Part shown: positions 36,674 through 47,813 of the stretch, one piece after another | How the letters are laid out: every line of letters starts with the position of its first letter | Position numbering within the stretch: the stretch's first letter is position 1 | Source: Dichotomocladium elegans | Taxonomy: Eukaryota > Mucoromycota > Mucoromycetes > Mucorales > Lichtheimiaceae | Length of the DNA: 64,000 nt | Assembly: GCA_025716815.1 (NCBI GenBank) | Contig: JAIXMN010000021.1 | Coordinates: 124,001 to 188,000 of the forward strand | Direction: 5' to 3' | Notes under the pieces: generated by a model | The model's input: only the letters and a program-made list of their open reading frames with translations | The model's database searches: none | Told to the model about the DNA's origin: nothing | Translations under genes and position numbers: made by a program

Positions 36674-37877
36674 ATGGAGCCCTCTATCGAGCAAAAAGTG
36701 CAAATTGCCTCGAGCTTCTTGCTAGCAAGTCCTCCCGGTGAGGTTAATGACGTGTTTAATGGTAAGCAGTGAGCTACTCCCCAGGAACAGAACAAGACCA
36801 TGAGGACAATAAGGCATCAACACGCTCCCTTTTATACTTTGCATACAGATGTTCGTACCTTGGTGGCTAATGATGAGGCGCTCCAGGATGGCATTCTACA
36901 GACCCTTGAGGAGTACAACACTGAGCAACATGTTACGGTTACTCTTCCGGGCTTGGATTATGAGGTTGGCAATCGCAAGCATACACTATCGTCGATGGAG
37001 GCGCGGCTTTATTAAAATACCGGCTCCTCTATGTAGGTCATCGTCTCAAGTCATGGCAAGGTGGGCGAGGATCGTTATCTGGACCCTCGTTCTAAACAGA
37101 CCTTCAAGTTCGATCATATGCGTCTGGTATGATTGACAAGCCATCGTTGGAACCTTGCGATATGTTGAATTTTTGACAATGGTTGGATTAGACTGCCTCA
37201 GATTTTGAAGACTATGAGATCCAAAACGAGTCTGCCGAAGAGCTGAGGTGGGGCCGACGGGAGCCGATGTCTAGAACATGAGCACAAATACAGGATTAGT
37301 GATACCAACGTGGGTTTTCGCTCTCTTTTAGATCAGCTATCGAGACAGAAGCATTGAAATATGTAGAGGACCATTATCCCGAAGGGGTCTGCACTGTCTT
37401 TGCTCCGTCTTCCACCACGATCGCTATCGCGATTGTGGACAACAAGTACAATCCAGGAAATTACTGGAACGGTCGGTGGAGAGCCATCTGGACTTATGAT
37501 ACCCAAGCCGGTGACCTCAAGGGAGTCACCAAGATCAACGTGCATTACTACGAGGACGGTAATGTCCAACTGAACGCGGATAGAGACTTCGCCTCCAAGA
37601 TTCCAAAAAACGGGGTAAGCGTAAAAGGGTCAGCACACATGTTAAATGTTAATCCTAAATAATTTAATCGCAGGACGCTGCTAAGGTGGCAAAGAATATC
37701 GTCAACAGTATTGCCGGTTTCGACAAGGGCTATCATACGGCTCTGAATGACAGCTACAGCGAACTGGCCGAGAATACATTCAAGGGCCTTCGCAGAGCTT
37801 TGCCACTGACGCGTAACAAGCTAGACTGGAACAAGATTCTTAACTACAAAATTGGCAACGAGCTTTCACAGAAATAA
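36674..37877 (+). CDS. CAP1: F-actin-capping protein subunit alpha
   Basis: Six exons: 36674-36761, 36849-36964, 37037-37126, 37192-37247, 37332-37614, 37674-37877, in phase to 278 residues. Family blocks: KVQIASSFLLASPPGEVNDV (N-terminal helix), LISEHG-equivalent VIVSSHGKVGEDRYLDPR, FDHMRL, ALKYVEDHYPEG, YNPGNYWNGRWRAIW, KINVHYYEDGNVQLNADRDF and YSELAENTFKGLRRALPLTR. The alpha/beta heterodimer caps barbed ends of actin filaments in the cytoplasm. The C-terminal tail ends with a basic-amphipathic segment (KLDWNKILNYKIGNELSQK) as expected for the actin-binding tentacle. Its length is typical. Donors are all GT. Confidence 0.96.
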
Positions 37878-37964
37878 ACGGCTATTGTGAATTCAATGTA
37901 GGAAATATTTAACATAACGCAATGGCAAAGAACCGTATATGAGATGTGAATAGAAAGGGAAGGG

Positions 37965-37993
37965 TATATATATATATATATATATATATATTA
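37965..37993. repeat. TA microsatellite
   Basis: An uninterrupted TA run lies in the 140-base convergent gap between the capping-protein stop (37877) and the TCP11-gene stop (38018). Confidence 0.85.
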
Positions 37994-38017
37994 TGTATAC
38001 AGCGAGATGAAGAGCCT

Positions 38018-41000
38018 TTACGCGGACGCATCGATTTCATCCTTGATGATTTCATCATACCACGGAGCATAGACCTGGCGATGATGTCGACCTAGCATCA
38101 TCAAGCGGTTGGAGAGCATCTCAAGAGGCTTACGTACGTGATCAAGTCCATAACTCACTAGCACCTCACGAGACGCAAAATTCCCGCTCTGAAGCTGGGA
38201 TCGAATCACGGACCCAACACGCCTCATGAGGAGCGAGTATACAGTATCGCTATGAGAAATCGTCTTGTCTACCATGGCTCGGATCATCGGCTTTCGCTCC
38301 GGGCTAACTCGGACCGTTCTTTCAATTTCAAGCGCGAGATTATCTATTGTCGTCTGTCCGTCTTCCAGCATCACAAATAGCTTTTTAGTAAGCACTCCGA
38401 GATCACCTGCGTGACCAAAATTCCTGGCGAGCATCACAAGCGCTGCCACAATCGTAATGGATTGTGCCTCGTTCTGATACATACGCATCCGGTCGACATC
38501 CAGAAGCAATGTCTCAGGACATGTTGCTGAATCAGCGATTTCAGGGGACGTGAGGAGAGAGACAAACGCTTCCTCAAAAACTGCACTGGCACGCACTTTG
38601 GGCTGGTCTGTCTGTATAGCATCCGGATTACGCTCCGTTGCGACATCGTTCAACCGACGAACCGCTTGTCTCAGCCAGTTGCGTGTTCGTGCTAACCCGA
38701 CTGCGCCGTTAGCTAGCGACTCAGCGAACTTGCTACGTTCGTATTCAACTGCAATTGGAATCAAATGGGGTCGGAGAGCGCGTAGTCTGTAATTGCCTAG
38801 ATCAAGCAACATCTCGTCAAGCATCTCCAAAGTAGCTTGCAGACGCTGAATAGGGGATTCGATTTCGCCAATATTCCGGATGGCCTCGTCGCGAACAGGT
38901 GCACAGATCTGGCTCATAATATGCACCACGAATCGGAGCGTACGATCAAGGTCAAAGGTCTTTTGAATTGCTTCTTGAGTAATAAGTTCAATATCAAGAC
39001 TATCATTCACTTGATTATAAAGAACACTGCCTTGCGGGATCATCTTGAGCAAACGCTGTGCAGAAAAATATATTTTTTTGAGTTCTCGAGCAAAAATGTA
39101 CGAATCAATCATGACCACGTTCATTTACCTGGCGGACGTCTTCCATCAGCGCAGGCACAGAATTCTCTGGATGTCCTTCGTTGATATCTTCTGCCACACG
39201 ATCGAAGAAGGCTCTGGTAGCAATTTTCCGGATATGCTCTTCGAGATTAGATGTCTGCTTTTGGAGTTTAAACTCGGGGTCGATAATGATCTCGTGGGCG
39301 AGCTGGTGATTAGTAATCCCACCCGCCCCTGTGTATCCGCTTAACATCTGTTTCAGTTCCTCGGCAACGATTTCTTCCTGCATTTCTGTAGTGCTCGAGT
39401 GGATACGCTCTGGGCGCGGTGTCGGGGATGGCGGTACCGAGGTATTCTCTTGCTCGTGTTGCTGGGTTGCATCCGGGCTTTGCGTAAGGGACATGGCATG
39501 CTCTGCTGCTTCCAGCTGCTGGATAGCGGGTTGGCCGCCTACATCACCGATCCGTTCCTTAGCTTGATTAATTTGCTCGTCGAGCTGCTGTCTGATCTGC
39601 CCGTCCTGGTTTCCCAGGACTTGCTTGAGTCGAATAAGCTCGATGCAATAGGCTGACATATTGGCAACAAGCTGTTTCATGTCCTTGGCTTTCCAAGATT
39701 CAAAGAGAGCATAATAGCCATTCCAGCATTCCTCGAATGCCAATCTTGCCGTCGGATCGTCTTTAGTTTCTAGAAGTCTTTCGAGGCGTCTCAAAAGCTG
39801 CTTGGAATGAGCGAGTAATTGCTGTATATGATTCCCATCCATGACAGTTGAAAGTTGGAGAAAGGGAGAAGAAGGAAAAAGAACGGCATGGATTTAAGCG
39901 CACGGGTCAAATGCGGGAGATGAATATTGAAGCCTTTACCTGTTCCTCAGTGCCCTGAATATCTTGGAACACTGCACGAGGACATAATGTCATCATGTAG
40001 GCCGACAGCAGCACACGGGATCTTTTCCTGCTCTCCTTATCTGATACGCCAAATATAATTTTTAGGACCTTGCTAGTGACTTGTATGACCCGTCTGTTGC
40101 GCAGGAGGCTGACAAGTTGATTGAATGGGATGTCACCTTCCGGGCGGGTGGATTTTGGAAGGCCAAGTTTGTGGAATGTCATGCAAAGCTGTTTCCACGT
40201 CTGCTCCGGCTTCTTTTTATCCGTGATAAGCACAACAGGTTGCTGGGTAGGGTCAGATGGCCGGATGGTCATAGTCACCATACCCGAACCAGAGTTTATG
40301 GATTTCGTCGTCGATGCTATACGCTTCATCTTCTTCCTTTTGCAATCCGATAATGCATTGGCTGCACCAGTAGCAAGGATCCTGGATTTAGGTTGGGTGA
40401 GCATTTGCAGCCGTCTATACGGGTATAACGCCAAAAAAAGAAATACAGCGGGATTTTTTTGGGGGGGGGACGGAAGTTGATGGCAATTGCGGAAGGAAAG
40501 GAAGAGTTAATGTGCTGCTACTCATCGTCGTCATCGGTAACACAAACCTCGCATGAGATTGTTCCAATCGGTCCTCCAGAGCCCTTCGCAATCGAGCTTG
40601 AATAAACGACGCATTACGGGTTTGTCAGGAAAATAGAAGATGGAATAGATGTGGGAGTAGGTACCTTGTTCGGCTTCCAGCCGCTGGGAGTTTTGTCGAG
40701 CAATGATTTTAGCCCGCTCCACAAGTTCCTTGCTTGCAGCCCGACGCTGCTCAATATGGGTGTTCCGCTTGTGCTCAGCCAGTTGAAGTGATCGCATAAA
40801 GTCAAGCCTTTGTGATTCCTTACGGGCTTTGGCCTGTTGTACAACTTGTTGCGCTTCCAGAAACTTGCGGTTAAGACGTTGACGACGTTCCGCCAGGAGT
40901 GCTTCCCTTTTGAGTTCAGCTTCTTCCAGACTATTTGTACTTGAGGCACTGCTATTCAGGAAGCGTTGTTCCAGATGGAATGGTTTTCGGGACGCCTGGC

Positions 41001-41049
41001 GAAGCGAAAGTGCGTCAATGATATAAAACCCAGACCCAGTCTTTTCCAT
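38018..41049 (-). CDS. TCP11-domain protein (Sok1-like)
   Basis: Five exons on the minus strand: 40665-41049, 40548-40596, 39940-40414, 39129-39821, 38018-39055, in phase to 879 residues. The N-terminal third is a charged helical, coiled-coil region (KREALLAERRQRLNRKFLEA, EHKRNTHIEQRRAASKELVE) typical of TCP11-family proteins. The C-terminal two thirds match the TCP11 (T-complex 11) domain: LLAHSKQLLRRLERLLE, LMEDVRQRLLKMIPQGS, VNDSLDIELI, FVVHIMSQICAPVRDEAIRN, IQRLQATLEMLDEMLLDLGN and NYRLRALRPHLIPIAVEYER. Yeast Sok1 of this family suppresses loss of PKA signalling (established), so a link to cAMP/PKA signalling is possible, but the biochemical activity is unknown. It is head-to-head with the sugar kinase gene, starts 295 bases apart. 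Confidence 0.9.
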
Positions 41050-41343
41050 GATGGATAGATAATGCTGTGGTTTGTACGAGTGTATCAGAGAGAGTAAAGG
41101 AGAGATATAGTGTGTGTGCGTGCGTATATAAAAGTGAGCCTTTGTGCTTTTGTGGGGGAAGGAGGAAGAAAAAGGAAAAGGATTGATTGAATGCAAATTG
41201 GCACATTAATGCTAAATTTTTAGCTGAGGGCGGATGGGCACATGGTGTCTCTTTGGACACGGCAGGTACTTATAGGAACAGAGAATTTCCTTTTTTGCTT
41301 GTTAACCAACTAACCAGATTGCACATCGCAGTTATAGGGACAG
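41050..41343. promoter_or_regulatory. Bidirectional promoter region (TCP11 gene / sugar kinase)
   Basis: Only 294 bases separate the two divergent start codons, so both promoters must lie here or overlap the leaders. A TG run (41110-41124) and a GA-like run (41087-41105) are present. No TATA box is clear. Confidence 0.45.
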
Positions 41344-42682
41344 ATGCGGCCACCTTCGTTCTCCACTAGTGCTAATCATGCCAACATCCTTTTGGTGGGG
41401 CAAATCTACCTTGACACCATTCTACATGTGCCCCATTTCCCCGCTGAAGATACCAAGCTTCGAGCAACCAAAATGGAACAACGACGAGGCGGCAATACCG
41501 GAAATACAGGCGTACGTTAATCACTTTTATGGCAGTTTAATAAAGGCGACAGCAATAGAGAGAGATAGTGTGTGTGTATTGTCACTTATTGTAATGCTTT
41601 TTAGGAAGTGCTTGCTCAGTTTCCAAGCTTAAATGTATGGTGTATGTCAGCACTGGGTCCGAAAGAAGCATCCATGTAAATACTGAGGGAGAGGGTATGA
41701 ATCCAGGCATTTACGTTCTTTCTATTAACCAGCGTCATCTATCCAGGGTGTTACTTGATCAACTTGAGCAAAAAGGGATCAGAACAGCCGCATGCCTGTT
41801 CCGGCAATCACCTACGCCATCGTCTTACATTATCCAAAGCAGCAAGACAGGATCGCGCACAATCATTTCGAATAACATGTAAGACTTTGAGCTTTCGAAA
41901 CGCTCTGGAATTTTTTTATTGATGATGGTCTTATGCATTAAGTATTGATGATATCACTCTGGATGAATTCTCGAGGGCAATCACACAAACTCCAGCTTTT
42001 GTCTATGCTAATAGTGGTGCTCCTTTGGATTGGATTCACTTCGAAGGTCGCAATGTCGTTGAAGCTGTAAATCAAATGGATTGGCTACACGAAAAGGCCA
42101 GCCGCGAAGGATGGCGATCGAGCCTCACAATATCGGTTGAGCTTGAGAAGCCGGATAGGGAGAACATTGATGCAATGATGTCCAGAGTAAGTTCACGCGT
42201 ATTTAGGGCGAGAGTTGAAGCCATAGCATTAAACAACATTGGCAGGGAGACGTGGTATTCTTTTCTAAGCTCTTTGCAGAGAGACGAGGCTACGGAAACC
42301 CGCATTCATTCTTACGGTCAATGCGTCCGAACTGTAAGCCGGAGTAGGTCGAAAAAAGGGAAGTACGTCCTTCATAATCTGATCTTTCGATAGTGCTATT
42401 CTTTTTTGCACATGGGGGTCTGGTGGAGCTTTCTGTTTGGCTCCTGACGGTGCTGAGCATCACGGACCTGCTATCAAACTAAAACAGGTGATTGATCCTG
42501 TTGGTGCTGGGGATACATTCATCGCGGGTGTGATTGCGTCTCTACTTTGTGGAAAAGATTTAATGTCAACCACCGCGTTTGCATGTGAGATCGCCAGCCG
42601 CAAGGTAGCCCAGGAAGGATTTGGAGGGCTCGCAACGACTGAAATACGCCGTAGGTTTGACATCTGTAACAGGAGCGGCTAG
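41344..42682 (+). CDS. Ketohexokinase-like sugar kinase (pfkB/ribokinase family)
   Basis: Six exons: 41344-41511, 41605-41675, 41747-41878, 41943-42186, 42246-42343, 42394-42682, in phase to 333 residues. The N-terminal ILLVGQIYLDTILHVPHFPA and RRGGNTGNT are the pfkB sugar-binding region. GSRTIISNN, WIHFEGRNVVEAV and SVELEKPDRENI match ketohexokinase more closely than ribokinase. The C-terminal pfkB signature is DPVGAGDTFIAGV, with the catalytic base Asp in GAGD. The likely reaction is ATP-dependent phosphorylation of a ketose such as fructose at C1; the exact sugar is an inference. The start chosen lies just before the first beta strand, and no other in-frame methionine precedes it closely. 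Donors are GTACGT, GTAAAT, GTAAGA, GTAAGT and GTAGGT. Confidence 0.9.
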
Positions 42683-44243
42683 CTATCTGCACCAGTTGCT
42701 GTGGTATTGAAAACCAATGTCGTGCGACAGCGCTGTAGAATTATTTACTAGCTTTGTACATAAGCACCGATTACGCTAAAAGATAGATAGAGCAGCTATC
42801 AAAGAGTATACATGTTGGAATGTCAGTTTTACTATATCATCGAAACTCTTACACCTGCTATAGATTGAGTGAGAATGATGTCGTGAAGTCATTTTGAAAA
42901 TGGTAACGAGGAAGAAACGGGAACTTTCAAACCTGTTTCATTTGCTATTTCTGCAATATACTGGACCTTCTATAGACTACAACCGTTTTCCTAATCGCTT
43001 CTGTTGGTCTGATCTGCGACGAAGCGTCAACAGTGATGAGGGAAGCATAGCTAAAGCTAGATATGTTGTGTGCACAATCCGTAACCCGTATCTGGCTTTT
43101 CAGAGATTGGTTTCCGAAGCTTAGACCTAATAAATTTGGTGAGATCAGGAAACCTTAGGGAAGTTATCAAATATATGTTTCATTCTTCAGGCCAATATTA
43201 GAGCGACCAATATCTGCAGGTAGCGATGTATAACTAAAGAAACCTCGGCGTTATCAGTATGTCCGTACGTATATTCTTCATTACCAGATAGGTTACTTCA
43301 TATGTATGTTTAGTAATCCTCTCGTTCATTGTAGTCTTAGAAAACCCGAGATAGTAATCCATTACGGCTCCCTTGCTTGCAACTTCGTATTGCTTTGTCC
43401 TTTTTCTTTATCATGGCTGGAGGCTTCAGGAGCCTCAAGATATGTTGAATGATGATCTCTGACGCCGACATTGCTTTCGACGTTGACTATTGCTCTTGCT
43501 CTTTTCATATTGTAACCACCGCGGGAAACGTTTTTTTTTCGAAATTAGACAACGAAGTTTTCACAAGGGTTAATGTCAGTCGTGACTCATCGCCGTATGC
43601 AGTCAAGGCGCAGTCTTTTCTGGACGAAGTCGCGTTGGTATTGCTTACTTTAAGACCCCTAAATATCTGAAGCAGTTGTTTGATGAATTGCCCTAGGACA
43701 GTGGATGGACTCTAGTCAACGCATTCTAAAATATCACTCATGGTTCTGAATTCCTTTTCTACTGCAGTACTTATCGGTGTGCTGAAAGAACATTATAATG
43801 CGGTTAGAAATCTGAGGTTGTCTAGGTCATTTTACGCTGCATAAGCTATGCTCGAATTCCTTTTATTTCATCGGGACGTCTGCATCCCTTTGCCTGATGA
43901 TATGCATAGCAATATCCTTGGAAATCCACCATGTTGATATACTGTGTGGGAGCAAACAAATAGGTAGAATTCCATTTCTTCATTAGCGACATGACTTTGG
44001 TGGACTTTGTAAAGAAATCGATTGCCCTTGTGGGAATGTATGCCCTAGAAAAGAGGAGGATTAGCAGGATCGAAAATTACAGACATTCGATTTTCACAGA
44101 TGCGACTTCTATTTTCGTCATCCTGCGACTTGCTGAATTGGGTGAGTATGCTTCCTTTTTGGTCTTAGGAAATTGAGTGTATCCTAGCTTTTTTTTTGTT
44201 TCGTCGCAGGAAAGATATATAAAGTGTGCTTGAATTAGTGCCA
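42683..44243. other. Intergenic region with small mariner-type remnants
   Basis: No gene is supported. A short tract at about 43690-43740, read on the minus strand (ATTTTAGAATGCGTTGACTA, then CCATCCACTG), resembles the mariner-type copy at 50580-50620, so a tiny fragment of that family may lie here. Open frames at 43449-43670 and 43991-44176 have no recognised motif. Confidence 0.4.
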
Positions 44244-47022
44244 ATGACATACAGAGACGACATTTTAAAGCGCCTCGAGATTCGAGATACTCGCGAACAT
44301 GCATTTCACGCAACCATTGTATCTAGTATATTTCGCATCGTCCTTACACACAGATGGTTTTGGAATATTGACGCAAGTGACTATACTCATCCTCCGCTGC
44401 CCCCTTGTGCCCTTTATAGACCAAAAGCTTGTTCAGCGGCTCGTGGAACTTCAAAAACGCAATGGCCACCTAGAAACTAAGGTCAAGTCGATTGAAATTC
44501 AAAATGAGACGCTTGTTCAAGCAGCTTCCTTGGCTAAGTCACAAGGGTAAAAAATAATACTGTTGTGTATTGCGTGGGAACGGTGCCTTGAGAAATGGAT
44601 CAGGGGGGCTGCTGGTGATCCGGATATCTAAGATTCATCTTGGTAAAAAAAAGAACGCCCGAGAACCAACAACGTGTTGCAGAGTTGGACCGTCGAATAC
44701 AAGAGCTCAATGAAGAGCGGGCAGACATGTACAAAATCCAGAGCGCAAATGCCCAGAGGCTTGTGGAAATGAACGACAAAATACGTGTAGCCGAACAGAC
44801 AGAGAAACAACATATAGAAGAGTAAACCGGATACTCTACAAACAAGGGAACTGAAAGCTGATTGCCTGATTAGGATCAAGGAGCTCTCGTCGAAAATCAA
44901 GCATCTCTCAGCAAAAGTCGAACTTCAAATCGAGCAGTTGAGAGAAAAGGATGTCACCATACAGGTATGTGTGCTAGAGCAAATAGAGGATAATATGTGC
45001 TGTTTATTCATAAACTCGGATAGATTTTACAAGACGAATTAGCAGCTATCCAACTCGAAATTGTCTCAATTGAACAAAGGAACAAAAAGTTGGAAGGCGA
45101 GAATGCTCAACTACTTCAGCGCTGGCTCGAAAAAATGAACCAGGAAGCCGACAAAATGAACGAGGCAACTGAATTCTATGAGACGTAAGGATGGGAACTG
45201 CGCTCACCTCTTTTCGCATTGTCTATTTATTATTTTGTATTGAACGACTGTTTATTTCACTAGGTTTTTGGAACAGGCACGAAGTGCAGGTCAGACGATC
45301 CGAAAAAGCGGCGGCAAATGGGTCATACGACCATCCATATCATCCGAAATGAAGTCATCATCATCGTCATCGTCGCCATCACCAGCAACAAGACGCCTGC
45401 ATGTTTCTAGCGTTATACTGCCTACCAAAGTATTCCGGCGATTGGTATATTTTGCGAACTTACGGTAATATATGCATGTATTAAATCTTTAGCCCGTAGT
45501 CTTCGCATGATTCCGAAGTTTTTTGCGTTCGGGCGTCATCAACAGGAGCTATGTTTGCCACTGGAGGGGCTGATAAGAAGGTCAAAATACACAATGTCAA
45601 GACAGGTAGTTGATTCGCCTTTATAGGATTGAGTGAATTAAGAAATTGAAAGACGTGTTGTCATTAAATTAGGAAATGTAACAATGACTCTCGGAGGATC
45701 ACTTCAAACAGTCACTTCAGTTGCGTTTAACTCAACAGACGAACTAGTTTTGGGTACATCTACCGATAACTCCACCCGTATATGGAGCCTTGCGACGAGT
45801 CGGACTAGGGCAAGTTTATTAAGCATGGGGCCACCGTGATTGATTCAGTAGTTAACACGTTGCATGTCCTTAGCATACACTGACGGGTCACATTGGCAAA
45901 GTGTTTGCCGCACAGTTTACGGCAGATTCAAAACGTGTGGTAAGAAAGAAAGAATGACAATAAGAGAAAGACCCATTGCTTGAATGTAAAGCAGTGACTA
46001 AAGCACATCAGGTCTCCGGAAGTCATGACCGGACGCTCAAAGTGTGGGACTTGAATCGAGGCTACTGTAGGTAAAGGATGAAGTAGTTAATATCCGTTGA
46101 CTTACGTAAGTGTTCAGGCACACGTACAATTTTCACCTTTTCAAGCTGCAATGATTTGGCACTTGTGGATGTTGATGGGTACGTATGCGTGCGCGCGTTT
46201 TTCTGTCTTATGATCCTAGCATTTCTTCCCCTCCCGTCCATAGACAAACTCTTGCTAGTGGTCACCTTGACAACAACATTCGTTTATGGGATACCCGAAC
46301 AGGAAACGGTATAAAAGAGCTTAGCGGCGTGCATACGGGCCAAGTCACATCTGTCTCGGTTTCTCCAGGTAAAAAAAGGGACATTGTCTGCTGCATGTAC
46401 AACTATTAACCGCTGCAAACGTAGATGGTTCATCTTTATTGACCAATTCACGTGACAATACTCTCAAATTAGTAGATCTGCGCATGTACCATGTTATTGC
46501 AACATTCCAGTAAGTCGCCCTCACCTCTTTGAGAAAGTGATTATTCCTCCGTCCGTCTAACCTGATGCTCCACATAGAGCCCCAACGTATCGCAATGGAG
46601 CGAATTGGTCTCGATCATGCTTTAGGTTTGTACACCCTTGTATACTAGTTTAAGTGAAAGCGCACTCATCTACGAGTTAATCATTAGCCCAGATGGATAC
46701 TATATAGCAGCCGGCTCTGCAGGTGTGTGTGCGTGTGTGCGTGATTGAAAATATATTTTAACATCATATCTATGATCACAGATGGTGCTTTACATATATG
46801 GAACACGAATACTCGCAGTCTTGAAAAGGTGCTCCAAGAACATAGGTATGCAATTGACAGTCTGCGCTAATTCTGGTGTGGATTCGATCACTTATGGTTT
46901 TGTTTCTGCTCATAAGTGGTGCTGTCTGCGGGACATCATGGAGCCCTACAGGCGATTATTTATTCTCTGCAGAATCCAACAAGACGGTGTGTATGTGGCA
47001 TACTGCCCTCACGATACCGTAG
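44244..47022 (+). CDS. ATG16: Autophagy protein ATG16 with C-terminal WD40 repeats
   Basis: Seventeen exons: 44244-44325, 44420-44546, 44633-44821, 44847-44964, 45024-45184, 45264-45444, 45500-45605, 45673-45809, 45874-45939, 46012-46066, 46118-46178, 46244-46368, 46425-46509, 46578-46625, 46688-46722, 46782-46845, 46917-47022; about 581 residues. Residues about 1-270 are a short N-terminal helix (YRDDILKRLEIRDTREHAF), the ATG5-binding type, and a long coiled coil ending NAQLLQRWLEKMNQEADKMN. A seven-bladed WD40 propeller follows (GAMFATGGADKKVKIHNVKT, HTLTGHIGKVF, SGSHDRTLKVWDLNRG, ASGHLDNNIRLWDTRTG, FSPDGYYIAAGSADGALHIW in pieces). ATG16 carries ATG12-ATG5 to the phagophore for ATG8 lipidation. 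The frame breaks at 44822-44846: either a 25-nt intron or a frameshift. A GC donor is needed at 45810 (GCAAGT). Confidence 0.9.
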
Positions 47023-47637
47023 ACATGTATCATCCCACAGGAGTTTCGTTTCAGATCAATAAGCCATTTTTTTATCAGATGCACGACTTCTAGAACACAG
47101 CAAATAGTAAGGTCTGTAGCCAGCCATACTATGTGTATACTGCATAATAGAGAGACGCGTTGATTATGTACACGCTTCACACTGCCGCGAAAGCCGTCAG
47201 AGACACGCATGGACATACTGTAACGGGCCAACAATAGGGCACAATAGTGAGCGGAAATAACATCACAGCCAACAGCGTCCTTACACGAAGTCAGTGAGAC
47301 CTATTTAGGATTTTCCCCGGCTATTCAGCCAGTGGAACGTTTTTGTTTGCGGAATATGATTTTGCATTGTGCCTTGCCATCATTGCTGTCAGCCGTTGAT
47401 GGCTATGTCATCGTTATCCTGGCATCAAGAGAGGCATCGAAATCACTGCGTGACTCAGAACACATTACTGTCTGCAGCGAGGGCAGTGTTTCTTTGTGCT
47501 TCAATGACTTCACATTACGTGCTTTATTTTATAAGAACATTGCCAGCCATCAATTCGCGACCCACAGACAAAGGCTTTCCTCTATTGATGACGATAGACG
47601 GGAATTCCAGCGCAGGAAGGTCTTCATTGCGTAATAC
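47023..47637. other. Region between ATG16 and the pogo-like element
   Basis: No gene is supported. Two overlapping open frames of about 100 codons (47332-47634 and 47369-47689) have no family motif and the second runs into the transposon end. Confidence 0.45.
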
Positions 47638-47639
47638 TA

Positions 47640-47694
47640 CAGTGGCCGCCCGTTATAACGATATTCGTTATAGTGATATTTCGTTATAGTGATA
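47640..47694. repeat. Left terminal inverted repeat and subterminal repeats
   Basis: Starts CAGTGGCCGCCCGTTATAAC. The unit CGTTATA-GTGATA (first copy with AACGATA) occurs three times in the first 55 bases, in the same orientation. Such repeats are commonly transposase binding sites; that role is inferred. Confidence 0.88.
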
Positions 47695-47813
47695 CACTTT
47701 TGATGGAACCAAATCGGTAGGCGGAAAATTATCGCTATTTTCCCGTTATGATATATGATATGATTTCAGCAAAAATATCACTATAACGAATGTTTTTAAA
47801 CTCCTTTATTTCC

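Noticed and set aside
40081..40480. Plus-strand open frames of 90 and 119 codons
   Set aside because: They are shadows of TCP11-gene exon 3 on the minus strand, which has family motifs and exact exon phases.
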